Shown in pieces: positions 33,401 through 40,500 of a stretch of 64,000 nt of DNA (position 1 is the first letter of the stretch; every line of letters begins with the position of its first letter). The translations under genes and the position numbers were made by a program. The stretch covers positions 2,356,001 through 2,420,000 of the forward strand of contig NC_044585.1 of the NCBI RefSeq assembly GCF_901933205.1. Direction: 5' to 3'. The notes below the pieces were generated by a model. That model did not search any database. It worked only from the letters and a program-made list of their open reading frames with translations, and was not told where the DNA came from. The DNA comes from Camarhynchus parvulus. Its lineage: Eukaryota > Chordata > Aves > Passeriformes > Thraupidae.

Positions 33401-35813
33401 GTAACTGTGTCTTTTATTCCTATTAGCTTTGATTGTGTGAAGTTACCGTGTAATTGCCCCATTTGTCTGAATGATCTTTTCTCCTCCTAGCTGGGCTGCT
33501 GCCATCATCTTGTTCAATAAAAGCCTGTGAATTATGTGTACCAAACACATGCCTGTGGATGGTCAGTGTGATGTGCATTGCACATCCCAGCACCAGAGCA
33601 TGATGCTACAATTAATGATACAATTAATGATCTCTTAACCTTTTCCTTGTTTTCATTTAAGAATACATCCACAGCTAACTTTTCTTTAGACTGGGATTTT
33701 AGATTAAAGCTTTGTGGTGGGATGGTAACTTTCTTAAGGATTTTGTTTTCCTTGAATTTTTATGTGATAGTTTTAACTGTAAGATTCAGATTACCACACA
33801 TTAGGCAAGTCTTACTTCATTTTCACACTTGGAATTAACTTACACTTCTGATGACTATGATTAGCACAAAATAAAGCATTTTCTCTGCCTGGATCTTGGA
33901 TGATCCAATAGGCTTATTTTTGTTGGATTCTGATTTTATTCAAAACAAGATGGCTTTCATGGAAGACCAGATTTTTGTAGCTTCTCTTGTGTTGTATTTT
34001 CTTCTGTATGTATTTCCAAGTATTTTTCAGGATTAGGTTAACAGGATTACAGAAATACATATTACAAAAGAAGTTATGTAGAAGAAAGTTAGTATGCAGC
34101 TGAGTTTACACCTTCTGCTTTCTTCAGTCTTAATTAAATTTGACACTCAGTGATAATAATTAAATTTACTGATATCCATGACCAGCCAGAAAGTACCTTG
34201 TGATGTTTATGAGTGAATATGTATTTGTTCCATACCAAAACAAAGCTGTCCAAATCCCATTGATTATGCTGCACTATAATCATGAATGTCCTGTGTAAGT
34301 ACCTCTGTGAGCTCTTGGAATGAGGGATTTTGACACCCATAAATATCTGGTTATTATTGCCAGTGTTCAGCTCTCCTGCACATGAATCCATAATCAGCAT
34401 TTTGCTAGAGGGGATGCTGCAGCTCTGGTGAGACATTGGAGATTTCTGCATGATTACTGTCATTAGCACAAAGGTACTGATGATTGAGCAGAGCTTTTAC
34501 TGTTTCACCAGGGTCTTATAAATAAAAATACTCTGGAACACAGGAACTTTTCTAATAACCCCCCCACCCCAACACACAAACATATACACAAAAGAAAGGA
34601 TATTACAGCTGGAATATGCTTCTTGGATGGACATGATTTAATCACATTTATGACTCACAGAAGTGTATTTCCAGATCACAGAACACAAGCCAGAGTGCAA
34701 CATTCTTATTTGTCTCTATGAACCAAACATCTTCCTCTTTCTTTCACGTCCTCTCTTGTGAAGTTTTCTGTACAAAAGCTGGTCAAATGCGACTCAAATG
34801 CCACTTTTGAACCCTGAAATAAAAAAATGAAGTAAAGCAAAGCTTCCATCAGTGAAACCTCACAATTAATAATTGTCCCATCTGTTGGTAACATTCTGCC
34901 TGGAGCCAACAGCTGTCCCTGGTTCTCAGCTACAAAAGAGAGCTCCACGCATTGAAATTTTAGAGGGATAGTGCTTTTATCAATTTTTGGTTGTCATCTA
35001 TCATTTGATCCCCTACTGATAATTTCTTGTAAATTCACTGAACACTATTATCCGAGTTTGATGACAGTTGTGGAATTTCCAGGGAGGTGAAATGAACTTA
35101 ATGGAGGGAAATGCTGGGTGGGGCCAAAAGCTCTGAATTCACCTCCCCACTAAAGGAAGCTGCAGTTTGAGCCTGAGGGTCGAGGCCTCAGCTCTGGCAG
35201 GTTATTCCCTGCAGGTGGTTGGCCCAAGGGAAGAGCTGGGAGTGCTCCCAGAGAGTGTGTGGGGAGAATGGAACAGCAAGTATGACAAAAATGAGAAAAG
35301 ACACTGCAGGGATGTCACTATAGGACATGAAATAACACGATGTGCACACACTGCTTTCTTCAAGGTAAAAAAGGGGAAGTTTATTTTCTGACTTCAACAT
35401 TTCTAGATTTCCAAAAGTGAGAGTGGATTGGAGGGTGAAAATGCCACCTCTCCAATGACACTGGACAAACCAAAAGTCTTATCAAATCTCTCTTCTTCCA
35501 TAAAAGAATGCAAACCAATATTTACAGAAAGTGCGTGAGGAAGTTAGTTACAAGAATGTAAACATCAGAAGGTTTAGAAAATCTTAAAAAATCAAAACAA
35601 CACAGGTTAATAAATAAAAATGTACTTTGTTTTGTACTTTTACCTTTGGTGGCTTTTGCATCCCCTGCCTCCATCTGACCTGGCTGTTGTTGTCCACAGA
35701 ACCTGCAGTGGGCCCGGGATGTGCTGCTGGGCAGTGGGGTGCCCTGGCAGCAGCTGAAGCACATGCCTGCACAGGGCCTCTTCTGTGAGAGGAACAAGAC
35801 CAACTTCTTCAAT
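265..35813 (+). CDS. CABIN1: CABIN1 (calcineurin-binding protein 1), partial: 12 internal exons
   Basis: The exons joined in order (265-418, 649-764, 4580-4741, 6236-6442, 6795-6940, 9482-9743, 12555-12814, 14137-14288, 15925-16103, 26657-26839, 29028-29362, 35700-35813) read as the middle third of vertebrate CABIN1. I recognise it from long near-identical blocks such as [40 protein letters not shown] and [20 protein letters not shown]. All introns are GT-AG and exon phases match throughout. In mammals the protein is a nuclear scaffold of the HIRA/UBN1/ASF1A H3.3 chaperone complex, inhibits calcineurin and represses MEF2 targets. This segment is mostly TPR-like helical repeat (exons 5-7, 11-12), with a diverged linker in exons 9-11. 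Neither start codon, stop codon nor the C-terminal calcineurin/MEF2-binding region is in the window. Exon 7 has an apparent one-base loss. Identity is by memory of the family, not by a database search. Confidence 0.96.
649..764 (+). CDS. CABIN1: CABIN1 window exon 2
   Basis: The acceptor is cttccag at 642-648, preceded by a pyrimidine-rich tract. The first two bases complete a Val codon with the last base of the preceding exon, giving [13 protein letters not shown] at the join. It encodes a very conserved block ([20 protein letters not shown]) and ends in phase 0 with KFY before the strong donor gtaagt. The residues just before DTPM differ from the mammalian ones as I remember them, but length is conserved. 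The exon is too short and too interrupted to show as a long open frame, so it is recognised by sequence alone. Confidence 0.93.
765..4579 (+). other. CABIN1: CABIN1 intron between exons 2 and 3
   Basis: A 3.8-kb intron. A more GC-rich stretch runs from about 2140 to 2660 with short open frames on both strands, none resembling a known protein. The rest is AT-rich unique-looking sequence. No repeat family was recognised. Confidence 0.8.
4580..4741 (+). CDS. CABIN1: CABIN1 window exon 3
   Basis: This is a 162-bp exon of 54 whole codons (phase 0 at both ends) with acceptor cttgtag and strong donor gtaagt. It starts [20 protein letters not shown] and runs through [20 protein letters not shown] to YLEEHSVQQ. 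The cysteine- and aromatic-rich helix [19 protein letters not shown] is nearly unchanged from mammalian CABIN1 as I recall it. Because the exon is a multiple of three with matched phases, skipping it would keep the frame. It lies alone between introns of 3.8 and 1.5 kb. Confidence 0.94.
4742..6235 (+). other. CABIN1: CABIN1 intron between exons 3 and 4
   Basis: A 1.5-kb AT-rich intron, with an A/T run around 4850-4935. The end (6205-6235) is a long pyrimidine tract leading into the acceptor. No gene, repeat family or RNA gene is seen. Confidence 0.8.
6236..6442 (+). CDS. CABIN1: CABIN1 window exon 4
   Basis: This is a 207-bp exon (69 codons, phase 0 both ends) after a long pyrimidine tract and acceptor cttcag. 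It begins [20 protein letters not shown] and continues with [20 protein letters not shown], then [20 protein letters not shown], ending GASSK. The sequence is helical and highly conserved. The donor gtataa lacks the +5 G and is relatively weak, and the next intron is only 352 bp. The internal ATG at 6260 is not a start, because the conserved residues VDLTWEDAL lie upstream in frame. Confidence 0.95.
6443..6794 (+). other. CABIN1: CABIN1 intron between exons 4 and 5
   Basis: A short AT-rich intron of 352 bp. Nothing is recognised apart from the splice sites. Confidence 0.8.
6795..6940 (+). CDS. CABIN1: CABIN1 window exon 5 (TPR-like helix pair, first half)
   Basis: The acceptor is gattttcag and the exon opens [20 protein letters not shown]. 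The segment [20 protein letters not shown] followed by MHDICICPN has the small and aromatic residue spacing of a tetratricopeptide-type helical hairpin. The exon ends with two bases of an Arg codon (AG) before the donor gtcagt, and the next exon supplies the third base, giving the expected NRFDSW across a 2.5-kb intron. Open sequence running past 6940 is intron read-through. Confidence 0.94.
6941..9481 (+). other. CABIN1: CABIN1 intron between exons 5 and 6
   Basis: A 2.5-kb intron. The 8930-9300 stretch has two CCAATCA motifs (8962 and 9049 areas) and a pyrimidine bias that would suit an old LTR, but I found no clear TG...CA ends or target duplications. The rest shows nothing recognisable. 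Confidence 0.7.
9482..9743 (+). CDS. CABIN1: CABIN1 window exon 6 (TPR-like repeats)
   Basis: The exon follows the acceptor cctgcacag. Its first base finishes Arg, then [20 protein letters not shown] follows, then [40 protein letters not shown] and the end [36 protein letters not shown] is a clear TPR-like motif (xxALEID...NxxLWxxYG). It is 262 bp, GC-rich compared with the AT-rich introns around it, and ends in phase 0 before gtggga. A long open frame on the opposite strand over 9339-9770 is a shadow of this exon. A probable solo LTR begins 53 bp after the donor. Confidence 0.96.
9744..12554 (+). other. CABIN1: CABIN1 intron between exons 6 and 7
   Basis: A 2.8-kb intron. Its first quarter is a probable solo LTR (listed separately). 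The stretch 10500-12440 is AT-rich and holds no recognised gene or repeat. The sequence just before exon 7 (12470-12554) is GC-richer. Confidence 0.8.
9796..10495 (-). mobile_element. Solo LTR of an avian endogenous retrovirus, antisense to CABIN1
   Basis: The segment starts TGTCTTGGTTTGAAAAGACA and ends TTTTCTAACA on the + strand, the TG...CA ends of an LTR. I recognise the body (the GAAAAGACAAGTGTCTGCTAAGG-type end and the TAACAGAAGATAACTG block) as a dispersed LTR common in songbird genomes. An AATAAA-type signal on the minus strand (TTTATTTATT at 9968-9977 on +) suggests the LTR runs minus. No clear target-site duplication is visible, so the copy is old or a boundary is slightly off. No retroviral gene accompanies it. 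Confidence 0.7.
12555..12814 (+). CDS. CABIN1: CABIN1 window exon 7, apparent -1 frameshift
   Basis: After the acceptor ccctgtgcag the exon reads [19 protein letters not shown] in frame 12555. The conserved continuation ([20 protein letters not shown], then [20 protein letters not shown]) is in another frame, starting at CGC 12614-12616. Two bases (12612-12613) stand where a three-base Ala codon is expected, so one base appears to be missing. Read as it stands, translation would stop at 12672-12674. The exon ends MEALE before gtaagg in phase 0 once the lost base is allowed for, matching exon 8. Its last 14 bp are the start of a 9-copy, 38-bp tandem repeat, so the true donor is the first of a series. 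The sequence is TPR-like ([10 protein letters not shown]...[16 protein letters not shown]). A sequencing or assembly error is as likely as a real mutation. Confidence 0.92.
12606..12616 (+). other. CABIN1: Probable one-base deletion in CABIN1 exon 7
   Basis: The bases TCGGCAGGCGC should encode Ser-Ala-Ala-Arg of the conserved CABIN1 block, which needs 12 bases, but 11 are present. Before this point the CABIN1 frame is 12555+3n; after it the frame is 12614+3n. The summed length of all 12 exons (2270 bp) is one short of a multiple of three, although the phases at both ends agree with whole codons. That is consistent with exactly one missing base. The site is GC-rich, a common place for base-call errors. 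Confidence 0.85.
12801..13142 (+). repeat. CABIN1: Minisatellite, 9 x 38 bp, spanning the exon 7/intron junction of CABIN1
   Basis: Nine consecutive units of exactly 38 bp begin at 12801, 12839, 12877, 12915, 12953, 12991, 13029, 13067 and 13105, followed by the partial unit TGGAAGC at 13143. Each unit starts TGGAAGCCTTGGAG or the variant TGGAATTCTTGGAG, followed by the donor region and GTGTAGC at its end. The first 14 bp of unit 1 are CABIN1 coding sequence (MEALE), so each copy repeats the exon end and donor. Units 1-6 and 9 keep GGAG|gtaag or GGAG|gtaaag; unit 7 has GGAG|gcaag and unit 8 GGAG|ttaag. Units differ by a few substitutions but never in length. Confidence 0.97.
12815..14136 (+). 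other. CABIN1: CABIN1 intron between exons 7 and 8
   Basis: A 1.3-kb intron made of the rest of the 38-bp minisatellite (to 13142), a probable solo LTR (13158-13589), and about 500 bp (13590-14136) in which I recognise nothing before the acceptor gttttttag. Confidence 0.8.
13158..13589 (-). mobile_element. Probable solo LTR, antisense to CABIN1
   Basis: The segment begins TGTAGGAATG and ends TTCTCCACA, LTR-like TG...CA ends. On the minus strand it carries GATAAAAGG where an AATAAA signal would be expected, about a quarter of the way from its minus-strand start. The text, for example the CTCATAAGACCTGGCTTGAG block, looks like a dispersed passerine LTR that I recognise only loosely. No exact target duplication was found. 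Confidence 0.5.
14137..14288 (+). CDS. CABIN1: CABIN1 window exon 8
   Basis: This 152-bp exon follows the acceptor gttttttag and starts [20 protein letters not shown], continuing [20 protein letters not shown] and [10 protein letters not shown]. It closes with AA of a Lys codon that the next exon completes, before donor gtgagt. The sequence matches CABIN1 closely, with Val, Asp and Ser replacements in the less conserved positions. The 1.6-kb intron after it consists largely of AT-rich, G-poor sequence and an LTR. Confidence 0.95.
14755..15260. repeat. G-poor AT-rich segment, possibly degenerate LTR or low-complexity DNA
   Basis: Between 14761 and 15000 I count 7 G against 33 C on the + strand, the rest being A and T. 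The perfect hairpin TAAACCTA-CTTT-TAGGTTTA lies near 15014-15033, and TTTTAAACCTACTTT is repeated near 15057-15072. Such strand asymmetry with poly-A and poly-T runs is seen in some avian LTRs, but I found no reliable ends and cannot name a family. Confidence 0.5.
15308..15898 (-). mobile_element. Solo LTR (copy A), antisense, abutting CABIN1 exon 9
   Basis: This is a diverged relative of the LTRs at 29592-29970 and 42488-42962. Shared blocks on the + strand are TCAGAAGGCTGATTTATTAT near 15357, ATTAAAACTATACTAA near 15639, GTCATTAATTA, and the end GGATTTTTCATAAAATAT followed by CACAGTAACA. The last 28 bp align without gaps to the last 28 bp of the other two copies, fixing the + strand end at 15898. 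The other end is less certain (15305-15311). No target duplication is visible. The middle is a long TTATA array. Confidence 0.85.
15367..15629. repeat. (TTATA)n microsatellite inside LTR copy A
   Basis: A pentanucleotide array, imperfect from about 15367 to 15500 (with TGTTATATTATGATA interruptions) and perfect TTATA from 15501 to 15629, about 26 units. It occupies the AT-rich position that is only about 40-60 bp long in LTR copy B, so it looks like local expansion of the LTR's own sequence. Long Tyr/Ile/Leu open frames here are artefacts of the repeat. Confidence 0.97.
15890..15924 (+). promoter_or_regulatory. CABIN1: Exon 9 acceptor region with branch point at an LTR end
   Basis: The LTR end at 15898 leaves 26 intron bases (CTTGCCCTTTCTTGTCGCCC and then TCCCAG) before exon 9. 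These make a good pyrimidine tract and acceptor. The best branch-point match is CAGTAAC (15891-15897), a yUnAy type with the branch A at 15896, 29 nt before the exon. It lies within the terminal bases of the LTR. The remaining non-LTR bases contain no A between 15898 and the acceptor AG. Confidence 0.6.
15925..16103 (+). CDS. CABIN1: CABIN1 window exon 9 (Ser/Pro-rich linker)
   Basis: The exon follows gccctcccag. Its first base finishes Lys, then [59 protein letters not shown]. This is the low-complexity Ser/Pro/Gly linker followed by the conserved HDYVKCKKP block of CABIN1. It ends with one base of a split codon before gtacag, a poor donor (C at +4 and A at +5). It is unusually GC-rich beside an AT-rich LTR whose end lies only 26 bp upstream of the exon. 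Its length, 179 bp, is not a multiple of three, so skipping would shift the frame. Confidence 0.95.
18315..18715 (+). mobile_element. Old CR1 LINE 3' fragment, sense orientation
   Basis: The order of motifs follows the CR1 3' end: GAGGAAAGAGAGAAGG, then CAGAGGCGAGGACTCAGGGG with GAGACATGACAGC, then AAAAGTGGCAATGC, and finally GGAATGGACTAGATGAACAC with TTGCAGTTCCTTCTGAAC. The last matches the GGACTAGATGA...GTCCCTTCCAACC tail that ends avian CR1 elements. Many substitutions and small gaps indicate an old insertion. Boundaries are approximate. Confidence 0.7.
21456..21705. repeat. Minisatellite of irregular 50-72 bp units
   Basis: The block CCTTGTCCCTGTCCCAGTGC recurs at about 21482, 21546, 21596 and 21667. 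It alternates with GTCACTCACACTGTGACACA or close variants, and with GGGGCTCAGTTTGGGTC. Spacing varies because sub-blocks are present or absent. Long open frames rich in Ser, Cys, Pro and Leu here come from the repeat. Confidence 0.85.
22837..23035. repeat. AT-rich direct duplication (two copies of about 65 bp, 134 bp apart)
   Basis: TGGGGAAACTAAGAAAATAG followed by GTAAACAA and an AT-only tail occurs at 22837-22901 and again at 22971-23035 with few differences. Between them lies AT-only sequence with TATATTATATTT-type runs. The layout suggests one duplication event. Confidence 0.9.
25563..25656 (-). mobile_element. CR1 LINE 3' end, short antisense fragment
   Basis: ACAGAATCATAAAATGGTTT, GGGTTGGAATGGACCTTTAA and AGATCATCTAGTCCCACACC are the reverse complement of the well-known avian CR1 3' terminus, followed by GCAGGGACACCTTTAACTAG. 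The copy is 5' truncated, as most CR1 copies are, and runs minus. It is younger-looking than the copy at 18315. Confidence 0.93.
26657..26839 (+). CDS. CABIN1: CABIN1 window exon 10 (linker)
   Basis: After the acceptor gttttgcag, AG completes a Glu codon with the previous exon. The exon reads [40 protein letters not shown], then [20 protein letters not shown]. The blocks [15 protein letters not shown] and YTEKR are conserved in CABIN1; the rest is acidic and Ser-rich and has diverged, as expected of a disordered linker. It ends with one base of a Gly codon before gtatgc. It stands alone between introns of 10.6 and 2.2 kb. The open sequence before 26657 and after 26839 is intron. Confidence 0.93.
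26840..29027 (+). other. CABIN1: CABIN1 intron between exons 10 and 11
   Basis: A 2.2-kb intron. The only structure recognised is a four-unit minisatellite at 28689-28824. The rest is AT-rich unique-looking sequence. Confidence 0.8.
28689..28824. repeat. Minisatellite, 4 x 34 bp
   Basis: Four units of exactly 34 bp start at 28689, 28723, 28757 and 28791, each CAGGATAAAACCCAAGTGAA or a close variant, then GACAATGGAGATAC. They differ at a few positions and show no length change. The minus strand has a repetitive open frame ([13 protein letters not shown]) that is only the repeat translated. Confidence 0.96.
29028..29362 (+). CDS. CABIN1: CABIN1 window exon 11 (linker end and TPR-like helices)
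   Basis: This is the largest exon in the window (335 bp). The acceptor is aactgcag; GA completes Gly and the frame reads [20 protein letters not shown]. The first two thirds are poorly conserved compared with mammals. The last third is strongly conserved: [20 protein letters not shown], then [20 protein letters not shown] and [12 protein letters not shown]. That last part has TPR-like spacing ([19 protein letters not shown]). The exon ends in phase 0 at AAG before gtgagc. Its GC content is high compared with the flanking introns. A minus-strand open frame over 29054-29359 is a shadow. Confidence 0.95.
29592..29970 (+). mobile_element. Solo LTR (copy B) with perfect 6-bp target duplication, sense to CABIN1
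   Basis: The element runs from TGTCACAGAC to CACGGTCACA and is flanked on both sides by ACTACA (29586-29591 and 29971-29976). It is thus a complete solo LTR of 379 bp with a 6-bp duplication, typical of ERVK-type (betaretrovirus-like) integration. It carries an AT-rich stretch and the signal AATAAA at 29893-29898 on the + strand, plus a CCAATCACA motif near 29751. No internal viral genes are present, so recombination between two LTRs has removed them. Copy C at 42488-42962 is the same family in the other orientation. Confidence 0.95.
35290..35660 (-). mobile_element. Suspected LTR-derived repeat, antisense, just upstream of exon 12
   Basis: Sequence between GACACTGCAGGGATGTCACT (about 35299) and the AT-rich stretch ending near 35640 has an AATAAA signal on the minus strand (TTTATT at 35380-35385 on +) and text that I associate with a dispersed avian repeat (GTGCCACCTCTCCAATG-like block). 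I cannot place its ends or a target duplication. It may simply be unique intron. Confidence 0.35.
35700..35813 (+). CDS. CABIN1: CABIN1 window exon 12, last CABIN1 exon in the window
   Basis: This 114-bp exon (38 codons, phase 0 both ends) follows gttgtccacag and encodes [20 protein letters not shown] then [18 protein letters not shown], ending before the strong donor gtaagt. It continues the TPR-like helices of the preceding exon and is almost identical to mammalian CABIN1 as I remember it. The exon that should follow (starting GIWRIPVDEI in mammals) was looked for in all frames of 35814-64000 and not found. An LTR pair in opposite orientation lies about 5.7 kb before and 6.7 kb after this exon. 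Confidence 0.95.
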
Positions 35814-36319
35814 GTAAGTTTACACAGCTGATAAACACAGTGCGCTTGTGTTCTCAGCCAGCCCTGAGACACCTGTTTCTCATTGGAAAGGTCTGCAAAG
35901 GGATGGGGATGTGAAATTCCACACAGGCACGCTAAACAAGCCATGAGCAAGTAAAGGAAAGGAGAATTACAGAGATATTTACTGGGTGAATATCTCTCTT
36001 GAAGGGTTATTTCTGGTGAGCTTGAAAACATGGGGAGAGAAGCACCAACATTTTTCCAACATTTTTTCAGTTATGCATCATTTATCATATACTTGATGGC
36101 TGAGCCCTCTTTAAAAATTCTAATTTTGTTCATCTCAATTATCCTCTTGTTTATTGTTTCTCAACTCAACCTGCAGTTCTCATGATGAAAAATAGTGCTA
36201 TTTGCTCTAAGAGCTCTGCTGAGTTGGAAGGAGCTTTCTTGTGCTCTGCTCTCTGTAGCATGGCTCAGCAGAAGGAGCCTCCCAGGCCCAGAGTGAGGCA
36301 GCAGCACTGTCACATGGAC

Positions 36320-36482
36320 TGTCCCTGTGTCTGTGATCACTTCTCAGGAGTGTCCCTGTGTCTGTGGATTGTCCCTGTGTCTGTGATCACCTCTCAGGAG
36401 TGTCCCTGTGTCTGTGATCACCTCCAGGAGTGTCCCTGTGTCTGTGGATTGTCCCTATGTCTGTGATCACCTCCCCAGGGTG
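36320..36482. repeat. Minisatellite with alternating 19 and 30-31 bp units
   Basis: GTCCCTGTGTCTGTG (one copy with CTATG) recurs at 36321, 36352, 36371, 36402, 36432 and 36451, spaced 31, 19, 31, 30 and 19 bp. The longer units add a GATCACCTCTCAGGAGT-type stretch and the shorter ones GATT. Cys/Val/Leu-rich frames across it are translated repeat. Confidence 0.93.
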
Positions 36483-37047
36483 TCTGTGCCTCTCACTGCC
36501 ATGGACACAGAATGCTCCTGAGACTCACATGGGCATTTATCCCTCAGTTCCCTGCTGGGATTGCCACTCACACACTGCTGTTGTCTCTGGGATCTTTGCC
36601 TTTTCTGTGCTATGTCCCAGGGTTTTTGCTTTTTGTTCTTTTGTGACAGAGTTCTTTAGCAGTTCTGGAGAACCTGGAGATGCTCTGTTTGTCATTCTGG
36701 GCTGAGTACAGTCCACATCTGTTATGTGGTTGCCTGTGATTGCAGTGACATTTTGTGTCTCTGCTTTCCCATCCAGTGCTTCTGTTTTAATACTTGAATT
36801 GTGAAATTTATTTCAGCTTTATATCTGTTAACACCTCTCTTCATTTTTGCTGTATGTTGTGTTAATTAGTACCTCTCTGCAAACCTCTTTTAAGTACAAG
36901 GTAAGTGCTCATCTCTGATTATAATCCCTCAGGTGGGTTAAACAGCACAGGAATATTGACAATGGTTCAACACTGATTCATGGATCAGTCTGCAAAAGGA
37001 GTTTCTATATCATTGCATCTTTCTGGAGAGAAGTTTTGATTAACAAG

Positions 37048-37576
37048 TGCTGTCAGCCAGCAGCTAAATACCATGCACCCATCTGATCACTCCCCTCCCA
37101 TACCCTCCATGGCATGGGAAGGAGAATCATAGAAAAGGTAGAGCCCGTGGACTAAGATCTGTTAAAAAACTGAAATAAAAAAGATTATAATAATATTAAT
37201 AAAAGGGAGAAGAGAAGTAGAGAGGAATAAAACCCAAGAAAAGCAAGTGATGCTCAGTCCAGCTGTTCAGTACCTGCTGACTGATGTAGCAGTTCCCCAG
37301 CAGCCATCAGCCCCCCCAGTTTCTGTACTGGTTTGTGTACATCCCTCCATTCCACCCCCTGGCCAGTTCCAGTCATCCTTCCTGGCCATGCTCCCCTCCC
37401 AGCTCCTCGTGCGCTTCCTCACTGGCAGAGCCTGGGAAACTGCTTTAGAGTAAGCACTGCTTAGCAACAGCTACAACATCAGTGTGTTATCAACATTATT
37501 CTCACACTGAATCCAAACCAGTGCTGCAGCAGCCACTGGGAATAGAATTAACTCTGTCCCAGCTAGACCCAGGGCA
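37048..37576 (-). mobile_element. Solo LTR of a widespread avian endogenous retrovirus, antisense
   Basis: The right part (AAGCACTGCTTAGCAACAGC, ATCAGTGTGTTATCAACATT, ATTCTCACACTGAATCCAAA, and the end CCCAGCTAGACCCAGGGCA) is the reverse complement of an LTR start I know from many bird genomes. The left part (CAGCCAGCAGCTAAATACCA) matches the reverse complement of its end. In between, AATAAAACCCAAGAAAAGCA and the poly-AT run near 37170-37210 are also typical. Both ends are decayed and no target duplication is seen. The left boundary is approximate. Confidence 0.8.
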
Positions 37577-40500
37577 GAGCTGATGGGGCAGACTAAACAG
37601 TGGCACCTCATTGGTGGCTACACAGCTTTGTGCTGGTTTCCCTGCACTGCCTGCCAGTTTTCCCTACAAAAACCCTGCTGTGATTAGCCCCTGACACTGC
37701 TGAATGCTTGGACTGAGATTCACATAGTGCAAAGTGTTCTTGTGGAAATTAATGGAATTATTCAGCATGCTTCAAGCCAAGTGTGAACTTTGCATGAGCA
37801 AAGCTGACTTGTTCATCACTGCAGGGTTAAGTGTCAGTATTCTGTTTTAATGTATGAGGAAGATGAGCAGTAGGGAGCTGAGAGGTGTGTGTAAGGGAGT
37901 GTTTCTACTAGAAAATGTGAATTACCACATTAAGAGAGATCAGTGGTTGACCTAAATCGTGTCTAGTTTTTGAATGCTAATGCTAGCTGATTTAATTTAA
38001 AGAGATTCCACTATATTCCTAGGTGGAATTTTCTAGCATTATTTCAGAAAGCAATTATTTCTTACTCTGCATACTGATATTTTTACACTCTGAAGGATGA
38101 AAAGTACTAGCATAGATACTTGACAGCAGTATAATAATGTTATTTTGTAAATCAACAAAAACTTTATTCCCATAATGAAATTCTTTAATCAGAAATTAGA
38201 TACACCATGAAAAAATAGACAACCTTTAACAAAAGGTATATGCTGGCCCAGTGCAATATATTGGAATAGTGGTAGAAAAGATAGAAGGTATTTGTAGATG
38301 ATGTTCTCAGTTTGAACTTGGGTCTGTCACCATACAAAAGTAGTGTTAGTCTGGAGTCCTCCATGTAGATCACTGTCTCCAGGCTTTAAAAAATTTGGTT
38401 TGGGGATGAACTCCAGTGTCTCAGCTGTGGGGACATCTTGACTTACTCTGCATGCATGTAGGTTTGTCTTCCTGGGAACAGTTTAGCATGATGAAATATT
38501 TTGGTGGTCTCATTTTCTACCCAGCAATATTTTCAAAATCCTCTTCAAGTAACATTGTGTGAAGCATGTGGCATTAATCCAGAACAGATGACACAGACAC
38601 AGCACAGTGAGAAAATCCAGATCTGAGAGGGAAAGGGCCACAAGTGCCCATGACAAAAAGCTGGTGGTGTCAGCTGACATTCCAGAATTGGACAAACCTC
38701 AGTCTGTGAACAACTTGGAAAACAACCTCTGAGCTCTGCGCTGACCTTGCCTGGGTTAAGGCACAGCTATTCTGTTCCCATGCAAGGCTCCCAGGCAGGC
38801 AGTGGGGAAGAGGCTGAGCTGCACCATCTGGGGCAGAGCTCTGGTGTGTCATCCCCTGGGCAGATGGTGCTGCAGCCCACTGTCCCAGCTCCTGTCTTCA
38901 CATACAGACTTGGGTGATAAAACACAAATTCTAGCATCCTACAAAACTAGTCTTATCTAATCTTAGAAATTAAATGGCCAACCTTAAGATTTTCTAAGCC
39001 TATTAATGTCCCCTAGGGTTATTTCCAATAGAAACCTTTTACCCAAAGTGTTTATTTGCTTCCATTAAATGCCTTTGGTTTTCTGTTTTGAGAACTCTTC
39101 AGCCTTCATGATACAAAATAGTTAAATGAATGTCTCAGTGGCTTTCTGTAGATACTTTACTACTGGAATACCTTTTTCTTCTGCAGCAAGTAGCACTGGT
39201 GTTTTTAATCTCTTGTAGAGAAGATTTAGGTTTGTTGAAATTACAGCTGACTCAATTTTACAAGTACAAACAACAGAGTGCAAGAGAGAAAGCTAGCAGC
39301 TCCTCCCAGACATTTTATAAATCATGCATACTCCTTGTAGAATTATTTATGAAATGTTTATGACAGCACTGTATGAAAAGAAATAAATCTGGGTAAAGCT
39401 GTCTCTTGTTGAATTTTACTGCAAACTGCTGGTCTGGATCTGTGTGTCATGGGCTGTTGTATAATTTGTTAGCTGTCACTCATCTGCAACTTAAATGAGC
39501 AAAAAAGGCATGTTCAGTTAGCCCTGACTTCTTCTCATTTGACATATTAGAATAATGTCAGGATGCTCAGAACTTCCCTTTTTCAGTTCTTCTAAGAAAA
39601 AATAGTGTTACTGCATTATTGTACCTATTTGTTTCCCAAGCAGCAAAGAAAGGCCCTGATTTTCTGTAAGCAGAGGTTTTTGCATGTTCATGGCTTTGTT
39701 AGTGATGGCAATCATGTGAATGAATATTGCTCTTAGAATTGAAGGAGTTTCAGCTGTGTTCCTATAAATTACTGTCAAATCTGGTGGTTTTGGCCATTTG
39801 TCTCTTGCATGTACAGGTACATTCCAGTTTTTCTCCTCTTCTTCTTCTCAGTGTCAGTGTAAATATATACAGAGATTTTTTTTTTAGGATGGCTGCAGGA
39901 TGGTTTCTATAGTAACTAAATTAGAAATTATTTCAGCAGGAGAAAAAAAAATCCCAATATATTGCTTTATATAGTAGGGCACTTTCCTATATATCCAGAT
40001 TTTGTGGTACTATTAATAAAACAAAGTTAAACTTTGGGCACAGATGATGGGCATTGATCAGGCTGTGGGTAGGTGGGATTGTGGAAGAAGCACTTTGAGC
40101 TCCATGTACCAGCAAGTTCTCCATATGGTTTAATATACACTGTTTGTATTTTCCTGGCACATCTTCTGTGGTAATAATCATCTGTTGTAATAAAGATCTT
40201 CATGTCCATCTTTGGTAACTTCCCCACAGACAAAAGCTGTGCATGCACACCATTTACTACAGTGTTGACACTGGTGTGCATGAGGTCTTGCTGCAGACTG
40301 TTATGGATAATTGTTCTGTTTTTAATTCCAAAAGCAATGCAGTGTGTTTATTCTCTGCTGTGTTTGTAAAGCCCTTCATCCTGTGGTCTGGGCAAGCAGG
40401 GTCAAAGCAAGGTGGGGGCATCCACTGAACACCTGAAGCTGCAGACAGCAGCAATTCCCTTTTTTTTATCTTTGTTCATGCCAAGTGTGACTGGGCACTG

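Larger units (their letters stand above)
29363..35699 (+). other. CABIN1: CABIN1 intron between exons 11 and 12
   Basis: A 6.3-kb intron. It contains a sense solo LTR (29592-29970) and a suspected second LTR just before exon 12 (about 35290-35660). Between 29980 and 35280 I recognise no gene or repeat family, only short simple runs such as GGAGGAGGAGG at 32840. Confidence 0.8.
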
